A DNA stretch of 42,941 bases from SXRF01 sp038043465 (GTDB lineage: Bacteria > Pseudomonadota > Alphaproteobacteria > Rickettsiales > SXRF01), in NCBI GenBank assembly GCA_038043465.1, contig JBBTBX010000017.1, positions 1 to 42,941 on the forward strand. The letters are read 5' to 3'. The notes under the pieces are model-generated. The model was not told the DNA's origin. It searched no databases and saw nothing but the letters and a program-made list of their open reading frames with translations. A program made the translations under genes and the position numbers. Every line of letters starts with the position of its first letter. Positions within the stretch are counted from its first letter, which is position 1. This document shows, in pieces, positions 6,582-15,061 of this stretch.

Positions 6582-8828
6582 ATGATAATGACAGTAGCAA
6601 AACAAGCCCCCAGAAATACTAAATTTCTGTTTAAATATACAGGAATTCCGCCTGTTTACGGTAAATGTCCTGGTGTAAAAGCCAACGGCACTATTACTTC
6701 GCTGCCGCAGGTGCGGCTTCATTCCACTCGCCAAGAGCTGCTCGATTATTTCAACAATAGCTGGACGCTTACGGAAACACTGTTCAGCGCACTTGTCAGC
6801 GAAGAGGCTTACTATCTTCGTCCGTATCACAAGCTGCGCCACCCGATGATTTTCTATTACGGGCATGTAGTGTCAGTGTATATCAACAAGCTGCGTGTGG
6901 CAGGGTTGATTGATAAACCGCTGAATGCTGAATTTGAGAAGCTCTTTGAAGTCGGTGTGGATGAAATGCGCTGGGACGATCTGCATGAGGGCAACCAACA
7001 TATCTGGCCGTCGCTCGCCGAGGTGCATGCTTACCGCAAACAAGCATATGAATTAATCAAAAACCTGATTGAAACTCACCCGTTCCTTGAGCTTAATCGC
7101 CTGCCGATTACGCAAGATACGCCGATGTGGGCGTTGGTCATGGGCTTTGAGCATGAACGCATCCATCTGGAAACATCAAGCGTGTTGATGCGCGAAATGC
7201 CGATTGAAAATCTGCGTAAGCCCGATGCGTGGCCAGATTTTTATGCTGCAAAGAATACTTCTCCCATCAATGAAATGATTTCTCTGCCAGCCAGTGAAAT
7301 ATCACTCGGCAAGCCCCATGATTTTCCTACTTTCGGTTGGGATAACGAATATGGCACGGAAACACGCTCTGTGCGCCCTTTCTCGGCCAGCAAGCAGCTT
7401 ATCAGCAACGGAGAGTTTTTAGAATTCGTGAAAGCTGGTGGTTACGCAGAAGAAAAATACTGGTCGCGCGATGGCTGGAGCTGGCGGCGTTTCCGCAATG
7501 TGAAATGGCCAGGTTTCTGGGTGCAGGATGGTCCGGCAGGGTCGCACCTCTATAAACTCCGCATGATCTTTGAGATCATCGACATGCAGCATGACCTGCC
7601 AGCAATCGTCAATTTTTACGAAGCCAAAGCCTACTGCGCATGGAAAAGTGAATGTGACGGTGGCATGCCGTACCGCTTGCTTACCGAGGCTGAACACAAC
7701 GCCATCCGCGATGGTAAGGAAAGCGGCATGAATAGCAGCCTGATGAGTGGTGGCGAAAGCCAAGTTCACGCGCTTCCTGCCAACAGCAAAGGCTTGCATG
7801 ATGTGTTCGGCAATGTGTGGCAATGGTGCGAAGATCATTTCCATCCGTTGACCGATGCGAAGCCGCATCCGTATTACGATGATTTCAGCACGCCATGCTA
7901 TGACGGCGAACACCAGATGATCCTCGGCGGATCATTTATCAGCACAGGCGATGAAGCCAGCCACTTTGCACGGTTCCATTTCCGCCCGCATTTCTTCCAG
8001 CACGCAGGTTTTCGCATTGCTAGGAGCGAGGATGGTAATCCGGCGTGTGATGCGAAATTGCTGCATACCAAGGGAGTTTCGAGTTACGAAGATGTCGCAA
8101 TGCTTGATCGTTATTTGGCGCGCTATTGGGGAGAAGAAACTGACATCTGGGATCCGGTATTTCATGGAAAAGTTGTAAAACCAAAAGTAGTAAATCTGGC
8201 AAAAAAACAGGTCGAACTCTTGATTCAATATTCCACCGGTTTTGATAAAGCGATTGATATCGGGTGTGCCGCAGGTCGAACCAGTTTCGATCTAACGCGA
8301 CATTTTGAACATGTGGTTGGTATAGACTATAGTCATACGCTTATTAATGCTGCTAATAGACTTAAACGTGAGCGAAAACATCCGTATTTCCGCCATGACT
8401 CGGCGGGAAAAGGCATGCGGTGCGTTGCCGAACTGGATGCAGATATTAACTGTGACCGCATACATTTTGAACAGGGGGACGGCAGTGCAATTCCCGTTCA
8501 TTTTTGCAATTACGATGCTGTGCTTTTTGCAAATGTTCTTTGCCGTTTGCCTGACCCCAGAGCAGGACTTGAGCGTATGCAAGGTACGAATGGGTTAGTA
8601 AAACCTGGCGGAATTGTTGTGATGACAACGCCGTTTAGTTGGCTTGAGAAATATACATCATGTGAACGGTGGATTGATGGTTTGGATGGTATTTCTAAAA
8701 TACTAACAGAATTTGAACTTCTGCATACCGAGGAGTTACCTTTTCTTTTCCGTGAACACCGCCGCCGCTTTGAATATATTATCACTCTCGCCAGCGTGTG
8801 GCGGCGAAGTCATACTATAAAATCTTGA
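6582..8828 (+). CDS. ovoA: OvoA: 5-histidylcysteine sulfoxide synthase with C-terminal methyltransferase
   Basis: A 748-residue three-domain enzyme. N-terminal DinB-like domain (about 45-215) has the iron-binding HxxxH-type helix in MGFEHERIHLETSS. The central formylglycine-generating-enzyme-like domain (about 235-490) has MPYRLLTEAEHNAI, GNVWQWCEDHFHP, ILGGSF and HAGFRIA. The C-terminal SAM-dependent methyltransferase (about 540-740) has the AIDIGCAAGRTSFDL motif. This architecture and length are those of OvoA, which joins cysteine to C5 of histidine with O2 and then N-methylates the imidazole to give ovothiol, a strong thiol antioxidant. Plain EgtB lacks the C-terminal domain. A SigF-like promoter upstream suggests metal or oxidative control. 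A lyase (OvoB) is not seen here. Confidence 0.92.
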   Translation: MIMTVAKQAPRNTKFLFKYTGIPPVYGKCPGVKANGTITSLPQVRLHSTRQELLDYFNNSWTLTETLFSALVSEEAYYLRPYHKLRHPMIFYYGHVVSVYINKLRVAGLIDKPLNAEFEKLFEVGVDEMRWDDLHEGNQHIWPSLAEVHAYRKQAYELIKNLIETHPFLELNRLPITQDTPMWALVMGFEHERIHLETSSVLMREMPIENLRKPDAWPDFYAAKNTSPINEMISLPASEISLGKPHDFPTFGWDNEYGTETRSVRPFSASKQLISNGEFLEFVKAGGYAEEKYWSRDGWSWRRFRNVKWPGFWVQDGPAGSHLYKLRMIFEIIDMQHDLPAIVNFYEAKAYCAWKSECDGGMPYRLLTEAEHNAIRDGKESGMNSSLMSGGESQVHALPANSKGLHDVFGNVWQWCEDHFHPLTDAKPHPYYDDFSTPCYDGEHQMILGGSFISTGDEASHFARFHFRPHFFQHAGFRIARSEDGNPACDAKLLHTKGVSSYEDVAMLDRYLARYWGEETDIWDPVFHGKVVKPKVVNLAKKQVELLIQYSTGFDKAIDIGCAAGRTSFDLTRHFEHVVGIDYSHTLINAANRLKRERKHPYFRHDSAGKGMRCVAELDADINCDRIHFEQGDGSAIPVHFCNYDAVLFANVLCRLPDPRAGLERMQGTNGLVKPGGIVVMTTPFSWLEKYTSCERWIDGLDGISKILTEFELLHTEELPFLFREHRRRFEYIITLASVWRRSHTIKS

Positions 8829-8891
8829 ATAAAGTTGCAGTTCAGTAAAAATGACGTTTTATAACTTGTTACGAATATATATCAGGAGAAA

Positions 8892-9563
8892 TCAACAGCA
8901 GCCTCTAGCGTTTTTATTTGATATATCGCAACGGATAAGTTGATAAATAACTGCGCCGATGGTGGTTCCTATGAAAGGCGCGATCAGGTAAATCCACATT
9001 ATATTCATAGTGTCCTGAAATAGTGCTGGCGCAAGCGAGCGGGCAGGATTCATGGAAGCACCAGTGAATGATCCTCCCAGATAGGAACACAGAGCGACGA
9101 TAGTACCGATGGCAATGCCAGCCATAACGCCTTCCGCCCGTGTATCAGTTGCAACGGCAATAATAACGAACATGAGGAAAGCCGAAAGTACGATTTCCCA
9201 TATGAGTGCAATGCTCGTACTTACTGTTGGAATGGTAGCTCCATAGGATGCACTAGCCGGCATAATTGCGGCTAGCAGGGCAATAGCAGCGATACCGCCT
9301 ATAAATTGAGCTATCCAATAAGGGACAACCTGCTTGACAGGAAAGTGGCGCGTAATGGCAAAAGCAAGTGTCACAGCCGGATTTAAGTGGGCGCCGGAAA
9401 TATGACCTACTGTATAAATCATCGTTGCCACTATCGCGCCAAAGATCAGCGGAATGGCAAAATCGGGTATAGTTCCTAGCATGATACTACCACAGCCAAA
9501 GAATAACAGCGCGAATGTGCCAATAAATTCAGCCAGGCATTTTTTATATAGGGTTTTAATCAT
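8892..9563 (-). CDS. aqpS: Aquaglyceroporin (MIP family), probably AqpS-like arsenite channel
   Basis: A 223-residue membrane channel with six transmembrane segments and the two NPA boxes, HLNPAVT (about 60-66) and SMNPARS (about 172-178). It begins with AEFIGTFALLFFGCG, typical of the family. It is the third gene of an arsR-arsC operon, overlapping arsC by 4 nt, as AqpS is in Sinorhizobium meliloti, where arsenate is reduced by ArsC and arsenite leaves down its gradient through the channel. The arsenite role is inferred from the operon; no arsB or acr3 pump is seen nearby. The C-terminus CC is unusual and could bind As(III). Confidence 0.87.
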   Translation of the reverse strand: MIKTLYKKCLAEFIGTFALLFFGCGSIMLGTIPDFAIPLIFGAIVATMIYTVGHISGAHLNPAVTLAFAITRHFPVKQVVPYWIAQFIGGIAAIALLAAIMPASASYGATIPTVSTSIALIWEIVLSAFLMFVIIAVATDTRAEGVMAGIAIGTIVALCSYLGGSFTGASMNPARSLAPALFQDTMNIMWIYLIAPFIGTTIGAVIYQLIRCDISNKNARGCC

Positions 9564-10030
9564 GCAAGTTGGCCGATTGCATTTTTAAGATCATCGCCTT
9601 TTAGCTTTTCAATGGGCAATGCGACAAGAGCCTTGATACGGCGTTCCAAGATGCCATATACACGGTCAAACTCTGCTTCTATTTCCGCCGGAGTACCTTG
9701 GAAATGTGCAGGGTCAGGTGTTCCCCAATGAGCTTTTATAGGATTGCCGGGAAATATGGGACAAACTTCTCCAGCTGCATTACTGCATACGGTAATTACT
9801 ATATGGAATTCGGTACGGTCTTTAAAAATATCCCATGACTTGCTTTCATAGCCGAGCGGTGAAATGCCATGACGTTGCAACGTGGTAAGACTCATAGGAT
9901 GAACTTTTCCTGTGGGAAAGCTGCCCGCACTAAATGAGCCGAATTTGCCTTTGCCAAGTTCTTTAAGCAGCCCTTCTGCCATGATGCTACGGCATGAGTT
10001 ACCGGTACAAAGAAATAATACATTTAACAT
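9560..10030 (-). CDS. arsC: Arsenate reductase, low-molecular-weight phosphatase type
   Basis: A 156-residue protein of the LMW protein tyrosine phosphatase fold. The P-loop is FLCTGNSCRS (residues 6-15) with the nucleophile cysteine, and the acid Asp sits in WGTPDPAHFQG. Additional cysteines in ITVCSNAAGEVCPIFPG match the redox cysteine pair of thioredoxin-linked ArsC. It reduces arsenate to arsenite in the cytoplasm. I choose ATG 10030, which overlaps the arsR stop by 7 nt; a TTG two codons upstream is the alternative. The next gene, the channel, overlaps by 4 nt, so all three are coupled. Confidence 0.9.
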   Translation of the reverse strand: MLNVLFLCTGNSCRSIMAEGLLKELGKGKFGSFSAGSFPTGKVHPMSLTTLQRHGISPLGYESKSWDIFKDRTEFHIVITVCSNAAGEVCPIFPGNPIKAHWGTPDPAHFQGTPAEIEAEFDRVYGILERRIKALVALPIEKLKGDDLKNAIGQLA

Positions 10031-10359
10031 GCGCAAGCCTTTATTAGTTTTTCAACGTCATTACAAGTGGATTTATCTATGGCGCAGCAGTCTTTTAGTA
10101 AGAAGCGCACCAAACCTTGTAATTTATCGATATTTACAGAATAAATAATTGAACGACCCTGTTTTCTGGATTCAACCAATCCGGCATTATTTAGATGGGA
10201 TAGGTGAAAAGAAAGCGTGTTGTGCGGAATGCCTAATTTATCGCTTAGAACACCAGCGGCAATTCCTTGTTTTCCATGCTTCACCAGAACACGTAACGCC
10301 TGAAGACGTGTTTCCTGTGATAATGCAGCAAAGATTTTGAGGGCGTTATTATTGTTCAT
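10024..10359 (-). CDS. arsR: ArsR-family winged-helix repressor
   Basis: A 111-residue dimeric repressor. The winged-helix domain has LSQETRLQALRVLVKHG, then LSDKLGIPHNTLSFHLSHLNNAGLV (the recognition helix) and the wing SRKQGRSIIYSV. The As(III) site is not the classical alpha-3 CVC; instead cysteines cluster at the C-terminus (DCC, TCND, ACAC), as in several alphaproteobacterial and Acidithiobacillus-type ArsR proteins. It is first in the operon with arsC and the channel. A pair of 18-bp boxes lies just upstream. Derepression by arsenite is inferred. Confidence 0.9.
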   Translation of the reverse strand: MNNNNALKIFAALSQETRLQALRVLVKHGKQGIAAGVLSDKLGIPHNTLSFHLSHLNNAGLVESRKQGRSIIYSVNIDKLQGLVRFLLKDCCAIDKSTCNDVEKLIKACAC

Positions 10360-10360
10360 A

Positions 10361-10409
10361 TGTCCATGTTTATAGACAGGTTATTTAAATATGTCAATAA
10401 ATATGGACA
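10361..10409. promoter_or_regulatory. Paired inverted operator boxes of the ars operon
   Basis: Two 18-bp sites, 10361-10378 and 10392-10409, are near-identical in opposite orientation (TGTCCATGTTTATAGACA and the complement reading TGTCCATATTTATTGACA, two differences). Each is itself an imperfect TGTC...GACA dyad. The first ends one base from the arsR start codon, so binding would block initiation. Confidence 0.7.
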
Positions 10410-10459
10410 GATTTAATAGGCAATTAATTCAATAGCCATAATTATTATAAGAATAGTGT

Positions 10460-11287
10460 TTAAGCATTCTTCCATAAATTTCTTAGCCCAACGCGATAGG
10501 TAGGGTAAAATAATTTTATCCCTAATTCCTGCTTGATGCGCTCATTTTTCACTCGCCGATTTGCACTATAGAACTCCTTGCCCATTGCGGAAAATTCTGC
10601 ATCAGCAAAAGGAATCAGCGGAGGAATTTCTTTGCCAAGCAATTCACAGGCAAATTTCACCACTTCATGCGCTGGCGCAGGCTCATCATCACAGACATTA
10701 TAGATTGCTTTTGGATTTGGTTTTGCCATAGAAGCAAGAACCACCTGCGCTATATCTTCGGCATGGATACGTGAAAAAACCTGCCCAGGTTTGTCAATTC
10801 GCCGCGCAGTTCCTGCCAGCACGTCATCCAGCGCGCTGCGACCTTTGCCATATATTCCAGCCAACCGAAATATATGCCCGCCAAGCGCGCGCCATTTTTC
10901 TTCAGCTTCTAATCGCTTGCGTAATCTGTCGTTATTAGGGCGTGGCTCGCTACTCTCATCCACCCACGCACCAGCATAATCGCCATAGACACCGGTGGTC
11001 GAGAAATAGCCTAACCAGATGGCAGATGACGGATGACGGATGACAGGAAGCACCACATCGACATTTTCCTGCGGTGGTATGCTGGAAAGAATATAATTAT
11101 AACCCGCAATAATTTCTGAAGTAATTTCAGAGAATAAAAATGTTTTGATGCCCTGTTCTTTAAGTGCAGAGCATTTTTCCTGCGAGCGACAAGTTCCTGC
11201 GACTGAGAAACCTTGTGCCATAGCCACGCGCGCAACCGCCTGTGACGCGTAACCCAACCCAAAAATAAATAATGATTTTTCTAGCAT
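10460..11287 (-). CDS. NAD-dependent epimerase/dehydratase-like protein (YeeZ-type)
   Basis: A 275-residue extended short-chain dehydrogenase. The N-terminal nucleotide loop is LFIFGLGYASQAVARV (GxGxxxxxxA form, like YeeZ/YfcH proteins), followed by GYFSTTGVYGDYAGAWVDE at about 92-110, where the TTGVYG text carries the active-site region, and FRLAGIYGKGRSALD. C-terminal half contains AIYNVCDDEPAPAHEVV, the substrate domain. The reaction is unknown for most members. It stands alone on the minus strand, 20 nt after the PIN gene. Family assignment is fairly sure; substrate cannot be said. Confidence 0.8.
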   Translation of the reverse strand: MLEKSLFIFGLGYASQAVARVAMAQGFSVAGTCRSQEKCSALKEQGIKTFLFSEITSEIIAGYNYILSSIPPQENVDVVLPVIRHPSSAIWLGYFSTTGVYGDYAGAWVDESSEPRPNNDRLRKRLEAEEKWRALGGHIFRLAGIYGKGRSALDDVLAGTARRIDKPGQVFSRIHAEDIAQVVLASMAKPNPKAIYNVCDDEPAPAHEVVKFACELLGKEIPPLIPFADAEFSAMGKEFYSANRRVKNERIKQELGIKLFYPTYRVGLRNLWKNA

Positions 11288-11307
11288 TTATGAAACAAAG
11301 GTGGGGT

Positions 11308-11721
11308 TCATACTTGATTCAATTCCAATTTAACTTTTGCTTGTAATGCGGCTGCAGAGAGTTGCTTATCGAGAGTTGCAAGGGAATAACCACCTCTTAT
11401 TGCCAATTCTAAATATGCGGCATCATAAACAGTTAATCCATAAAGTTTAGCGATAGAAGATACTTTTTTAATAGATTGATCTTCATCAATTAAAAATTTA
11501 AAGCCAAATAATATCTGAGAGTATCTTTGATATTGAGTTTCATTAATTCGCAGGCGGCGAAGGCATTGCAGAAAAACGTTGGAAGTCTCATAGTAAAAAA
11601 TTGGAGGAACTATAGCTTCATATTCATTCTTAATGATAAGATCATAAATATATTGCGAATAAGCATTTTGTTCATCTTCAAGAATTGCCGCAACAAAAAC
11701 ACTGGCATCGATAACAATCAT
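11308..11721 (-). CDS. PIN-domain ribonuclease toxin (VapC-like)
   Basis: A 137-residue PIN protein. Acidic catalytic residues are in MIVIDASVFVAAILEDE (Asp5), YYETSNVF (Glu45), and VYDAAYLELAIRGGYSLATLDKQL (Asp residues near 99 and 117). VapC toxins cut tRNA or other RNA with Mg2+ when not bound by antitoxin. Its ATG overlaps the antitoxin stop by 4 nt, the standard order antitoxin then toxin. Target RNA is unknown. Confidence 0.87.
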   Translation of the reverse strand: MIVIDASVFVAAILEDEQNAYSQYIYDLIIKNEYEAIVPPIFYYETSNVFLQCLRRLRINETQYQRYSQILFGFKFLIDEDQSIKKVSSIAKLYGLTVYDAAYLELAIRGGYSLATLDKQLSAAALQAKVKLELNQV

Positions 11722-11957
11722 TTGCGCCCTTCAGATTTCCATTCCATTAATTCATTAAGAGTGCCAAGAGGGTTTTCTTTATTAAGTGCGCGCATTTCAT
11801 CGAGCAATTCTTTCGCACTTGCTTGTTTACGCGATCCAGTTCCAACTAATCTTGCCACAACTTCACCGCGATTAGTTATGAGTATTTCTTCACCCTGTTG
11901 AGCTAAGGCAACCAACTTGGAAAGGTTGGTTTTTGCATCGAACATACCAACTTGCAT
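11718..11957 (-). CDS. Phd/YefM-family antitoxin
   Basis: A 79-residue protein with the Phd DNA-binding fold: MFDAKTNLSKLVALAQQGEEILITNRGEVVARLV. The C-terminal tail (residues 45-79, helical and acidic, ending LMEWKSEGRK) would wrap the toxin. It is the first gene of the toxin-antitoxin operon and should autoregulate through the palindromic site upstream at 11969-11992. Confidence 0.87.
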   Translation of the reverse strand: MQVGMFDAKTNLSKLVALAQQGEEILITNRGEVVARLVGTGSRKQASAKELLDEMRALNKENPLGTLNELMEWKSEGRK

Positions 11958-11968
11958 ATATTTACCCC

Positions 11969-11992
11969 ATCTAGCTAGTTATCTAGCTAGAT
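11969..11992. promoter_or_regulatory. Palindromic operator upstream of Phd/PIN operon
   Basis: The 10-mer ATCTAGCTAG occurs twice in direct repeat, 12 nt apart (11969 and 11981), and together with the flanking AT forms a near-palindrome around CTAGCTAG blocks. It lies 11 nt upstream of the antitoxin start, where an autoregulatory site is expected. Confidence 0.6.
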
Positions 11993-12014
11993 TAGCATAG
12001 AAGTGAAAGGAAAA

Positions 12015-12488
12015 TCAACCAATTTCTATTTTTGCTGATGATTCCTTCTTTTTATCTTCGCGCTCTGCAAAGCTTTTTGGAGATTCCTGAGGAGAATTTT
12101 CTTTAGCTACATCTATTTTGGATTGTAGAAAATCGTAATGTTTTCTGCTCCATTCATTCTGTTTAGAAGCTCTAGAATAGCGAATAAATCCGCTTATTGC
12201 CGAAAAAGCTAATGCTGCGCCGACAATGGGGGCAAGATGAGAACTCTTCATTTTATCTATTATGTTCTTTCCTACATTTTCCTCATGTGGAGTTTCGACA
12301 AAAGTAATTGCAGCAGAAACTGCAGCCCCTATACCCGCGCCATGAATAAGCCCATTTGATGCGCCAACTAATGTTTCAACTGGAACATCAACTTCGCGTA
12401 GCTGTTCACCCATTACATGGACACCACCATCTCCCCCTAGCATGATACCGCCAGCTTGTTGTTGCAGTTCGTGTTTACGAAATACCAT
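12015..12488 (-). CDS. Hypothetical protein with one or two membrane segments
   Basis: A 157-residue protein of no family I recognise. It opens with a hydrophilic Gln/Gly-rich part (HELQQQAGGIMLGGDGG), then two moderately hydrophobic stretches (about 46-68, GLIHGAGIGAAVSAAITFV, and about 88-106, LAPIVGAALAFSAISGFI), and ends in a charged Lys/Glu/Ser-rich tail. It begins 12 nt after the stop of the next upstream gene and shares strand with it, so the two are likely co-transcribed. No signal peptide. Confidence 0.6.
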   Translation of the reverse strand: MVFRKHELQQQAGGIMLGGDGGVHVMGEQLREVDVPVETLVGASNGLIHGAGIGAAVSAAITFVETPHEENVGKNIIDKMKSSHLAPIVGAALAFSAISGFIRYSRASKQNEWSRKHYDFLQSKIDVAKENSPQESPKSFAEREDKKKESSAKIEIG

Positions 12489-12500
12489 TTTACTTCTCCA

Positions 12501-13133
12501 TTATAATGTAATTGCTGTTTGTGGCTTGTTATCTTTGCTTAATTTTTCAACATGAGTTTCTACGCGTGGATTCTTGCTTTTATCTTTTCTTGTTGCTAGG
12601 TAATAGGCAAGGAAGGATGTACCAGCCACTGTGGTAAAAACAATCGCCCCTTTGCCAAAATTTCCTCTTTTCTTGAATCCTTCATGAATGCTGTGAGAAA
12701 TGCGTTCGGAGCTATTCATTTCTTCTCTGGTTCTGCCGTGGAATGGAAGCAACAACTTAGCACGCTTTGCTATTTTTTCGTAAAATTCACTTTGCTTACC
12801 AGAAAATTCCTTAAATATTTCCTGAATTCTTCCTCTGAGTGCAGAGTCATTTCCTGCTCTAGACAGTAGATTTCTATAAGGTTCGGTTTTTTTTGAATCT
12901 CCCAAAACATCAACAGCATTATTGACGTGCGCCATTAAAGTTCCGTCTTGTCCAGCTTCTTTTGGATATAGTGCTTTGGAAAGTGTAATTTTTACTGATT
13001 TCAGCATATCTTTGCTAGGTAAATTGATACCTAGTGCAGTATATTCCTCAAGTAGTTCACTACCTGCAGCATGTTTTTCCAATTGTTTCAAAATCAAAGA
13101 ATGGCTTTTTATGGTCTCTGCTGCTGCTACCAA
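12501..13133 (-). CDS. Hypothetical helical protein with one C-terminal membrane segment
   Basis: A 210-residue, mostly helical and charged protein with one hydrophobic segment near residues 160-177 (GAIVFTTVAGTSFLAYYLAT), followed by a basic stretch and polar tail. No family recognised. The frame has no ATG near its beginning: the only canonical-type start is TTG at 13133, although the frame stays open upstream to a TAG near 13228, overlapping the end of the preceding gene. The true start is therefore uncertain. It sits between two other unknown genes with the same orientation. Confidence 0.55.
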   Translation of the reverse strand: MVAAAETIKSHSLILKQLEKHAAGSELLEEYTALGINLPSKDMLKSVKITLSKALYPKEAGQDGTLMAHVNNAVDVLGDSKKTEPYRNLLSRAGNDSALRGRIQEIFKEFSGKQSEFYEKIAKRAKLLLPFHGRTREEMNSSERISHSIHEGFKKRGNFGKGAIVFTTVAGTSFLAYYLATRKDKSKNPRVETHVEKLSKDNKPQTAITL

Positions 13134-13185
13134 TTCAGGATTCTGAGATTTTCCAAATTTATTCCAGTTTTCCCAAGAATGGTGA

Positions 13186-13491
13186 TTACCACTTCCTAGT
13201 TCCTTCGCTAAATTTTTTGTAGAATTCGTAGTCTAAATACTCCCCAAACATGTTTGCTGCGGTATTACCAAAACGAGAAAAAAGGGCTTCAATGCCTTCT
13301 CCAATAGCCCCTTCGCTTGCACCAAAGATTCTGCCGAAAAGACCATCTGCTTTTCCCCAATCAGACGGACTCCAGTGATGTGAATGCGCCCAATCAGCAG
13401 CACCACTTCCTAAATGTTCGGCTGCACCGCCTAAGCCATCGAAGACTCCGCCACCTTCAAACCCGCCAAAATCAAAACCACCAAAATCCAT
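13186..13491 (-). CDS. Small glycine-rich hypothetical protein
   Basis: A 101-residue protein with a Gly/Phe-rich N-terminus (DFGGFDFGGFEGGGVFDGLGG), a Trp/His-containing middle (WAHSHHWSPSDWG) and a helical C-terminal part (NTAANMFGEYLDYEFYKKF). No family recognised and no signal peptide. It is first of three unknown minus-strand genes and may be co-transcribed with them. The low-complexity start resembles self-associating or surface-associated proteins, but no function can be assigned. Confidence 0.5.
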   Translation of the reverse strand: MDFGGFDFGGFEGGGVFDGLGGAAEHLGSGAADWAHSHHWSPSDWGKADGLFGRIFGASEGAIGEGIEALFSRFGNTAANMFGEYLDYEFYKKFSEGTRKW

Positions 13492-13600
13492 AATTTATTT
13501 CTCAAACCGATAAAATTATACTTTCCCACTTGAGACTCTAGCATATTATTGAATATGGTAATATTAAGCTTTTATGACATTAATATTTCAAAATCTGTAA

Positions 13601-15061
13601 TTAGCTAAGCTTTTGTTTTAAAAGGTCATTAAGCATAGCCGGATTAGCCTTGCCACCACTGGCTTTCATCACCTGCCCCACGAAAAATCCAAAAAGTTTG
13701 TCCTTCCCACTGCGATATTCAGCAAGCTTATCAGCGTTAGCGGCAATAACCTCGTCTATGACTTTTTCAATCGCACCAGTGTCAGTTACCTGTTTCATGC
13801 CTTTTTCTTCAACGATTGAGGCTGCGTCTTTTCCCGTCTCAAACATCAAATCCAACACATCTTTAGCGATTTTTCCGGAGATGGTATTGTCAGAAATAAG
13901 TTTCAGCAAACCTGAAAGTTTTCGCGCTGTGATAGGCGAATCAGCTAGTTCAATCCCCATTTTATTTAAGCGTCCGAAAAGTTCTCCCGTCATCCAGTTG
14001 GCGGCAAGCTGCGGATCATTTTCTCCCGCTAGTTCTTCATAAAAACTTGAATATTCCTGTTCGGCAACGATTACCCCTGCGTCATAAGCCGATAGTTTAT
14101 ATTCCTGCATATAGCGGCTTTTTTTAGCGTCAGGAAGTTCAGGCAAAGTTGCTTTAATCGAGTCCACATATTCTTGCGTAAATTCCAGTGGCAAGAGATC
14201 AGGATCAGGGAAATAGCGATAATCATGCGCGTCTTCCTTGGTGCGCATGGTGCGAGTTTCACCTTTTGCAGAATCAAACAGGCGGGTTTCCTGCCTGATT
14301 TCTCCACCAGATTCCAAAATTTCTACTTGGCGCATTGCTTCAAACTCAATGGCTTTATTCATAAAACGCATCGAATTCAGGTTTTTAATTTCGCAGCGCG
14401 TGCCAAGCGGATCACCTATTTTACGTACGGAAACATTGGCATCACAGCGCATATTGCCCTTTTCCATATCGCCGTCGCAAGTGTCAATATAACGCACAAT
14501 CGAGCGCAGTTTTTTCATATAGGCAACAGCTTCATCCGCCGAGCGCATGTCAGGTTCAGAAACAATTTCCATAAGCGGAACGCCAGCACGGTTTAGGTCG
14601 ATGCAGGTATTTTTTGGCTTATATTCATGCAGCGATTTACCCGCGTCCTGCTCAATATGGATGCGGGTGACACCGACTTTTTTTACACCGTCAGGCATGT
14701 CGAGCAGCATCTCGCCTTTGCCTACAATCGGGTCAAGGAACTGCGAAATCTGATAGCCTTGCGGAAGGTCAGGATAAAAATAATTTTTGCGGTCAAATAT
14801 GCTTTTCAAATTGATTTGTGCATTAATGGCAAGCCCAGTTTTTATGGCTTGCTCAACAGCATTTTCATTGAGTACAGGCAGCATTCCCGGCATTCCCGCA
14901 TCGACGAAAGCCACATTAACATTTGGTTCCTGCCCGAACTCAGTGGACGCTCCAGAGAAAAGTTTTGATTTGGTGTTTATCTGGGCGTGAACTTCAAGCC
15001 CGATGATAATTTCCCAGTCACCAGTGTTGCCTTTGATAAGATTATTTTTAATGCTGTTCAT
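13601..15061 (-). CDS. gatB: Aspartyl/glutamyl-tRNA amidotransferase subunit B
   Basis: A 486-residue protein of normal GatB length. The kinase-like core begins WEIIIGLEVHAQINTKSKLF, with later signatures FDRKNYFYPDLPQGYQIS (about 90-107), IEQDAGKSLH, and DLNRAGVPLMEIVSEPD. The C-terminal YqeY-like helical and tail domains (about 300-486) recognise the tRNA. GatB phosphorylates the mischarged Glu-tRNA(Gln) or Asp-tRNA(Asn) so that ammonia from GatA can amidate it. Its ATG overlaps the gatA stop by 4 nt. It is the last gene of the gat operon. Confidence 0.97.
   Translation of the reverse strand: MNSIKNNLIKGNTGDWEIIIGLEVHAQINTKSKLFSGASTEFGQEPNVNVAFVDAGMPGMLPVLNENAVEQAIKTGLAINAQINLKSIFDRKNYFYPDLPQGYQISQFLDPIVGKGEMLLDMPDGVKKVGVTRIHIEQDAGKSLHEYKPKNTCIDLNRAGVPLMEIVSEPDMRSADEAVAYMKKLRSIVRYIDTCDGDMEKGNMRCDANVSVRKIGDPLGTRCEIKNLNSMRFMNKAIEFEAMRQVEILESGGEIRQETRLFDSAKGETRTMRTKEDAHDYRYFPDPDLLPLEFTQEYVDSIKATLPELPDAKKSRYMQEYKLSAYDAGVIVAEQEYSSFYEELAGENDPQLAANWMTGELFGRLNKMGIELADSPITARKLSGLLKLISDNTISGKIAKDVLDLMFETGKDAASIVEEKGMKQVTDTGAIEKVIDEVIAANADKLAEYRSGKDKLFGFFVGQVMKASGGKANPAMLNDLLKQKLS

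Noticed and set aside
8860..8891. GTTAC near 8869 as another SigF site
   Set aside because: No CGAA at proper distance on either strand.
13186..13230. Programmed frameshift joining the Gly-rich gene to the next frame
   Set aside because: The frames differ by +1 (equivalent to -2), and the A/T run does not form a -1 slippery heptamer in the upstream frame; a TTG start is simpler.
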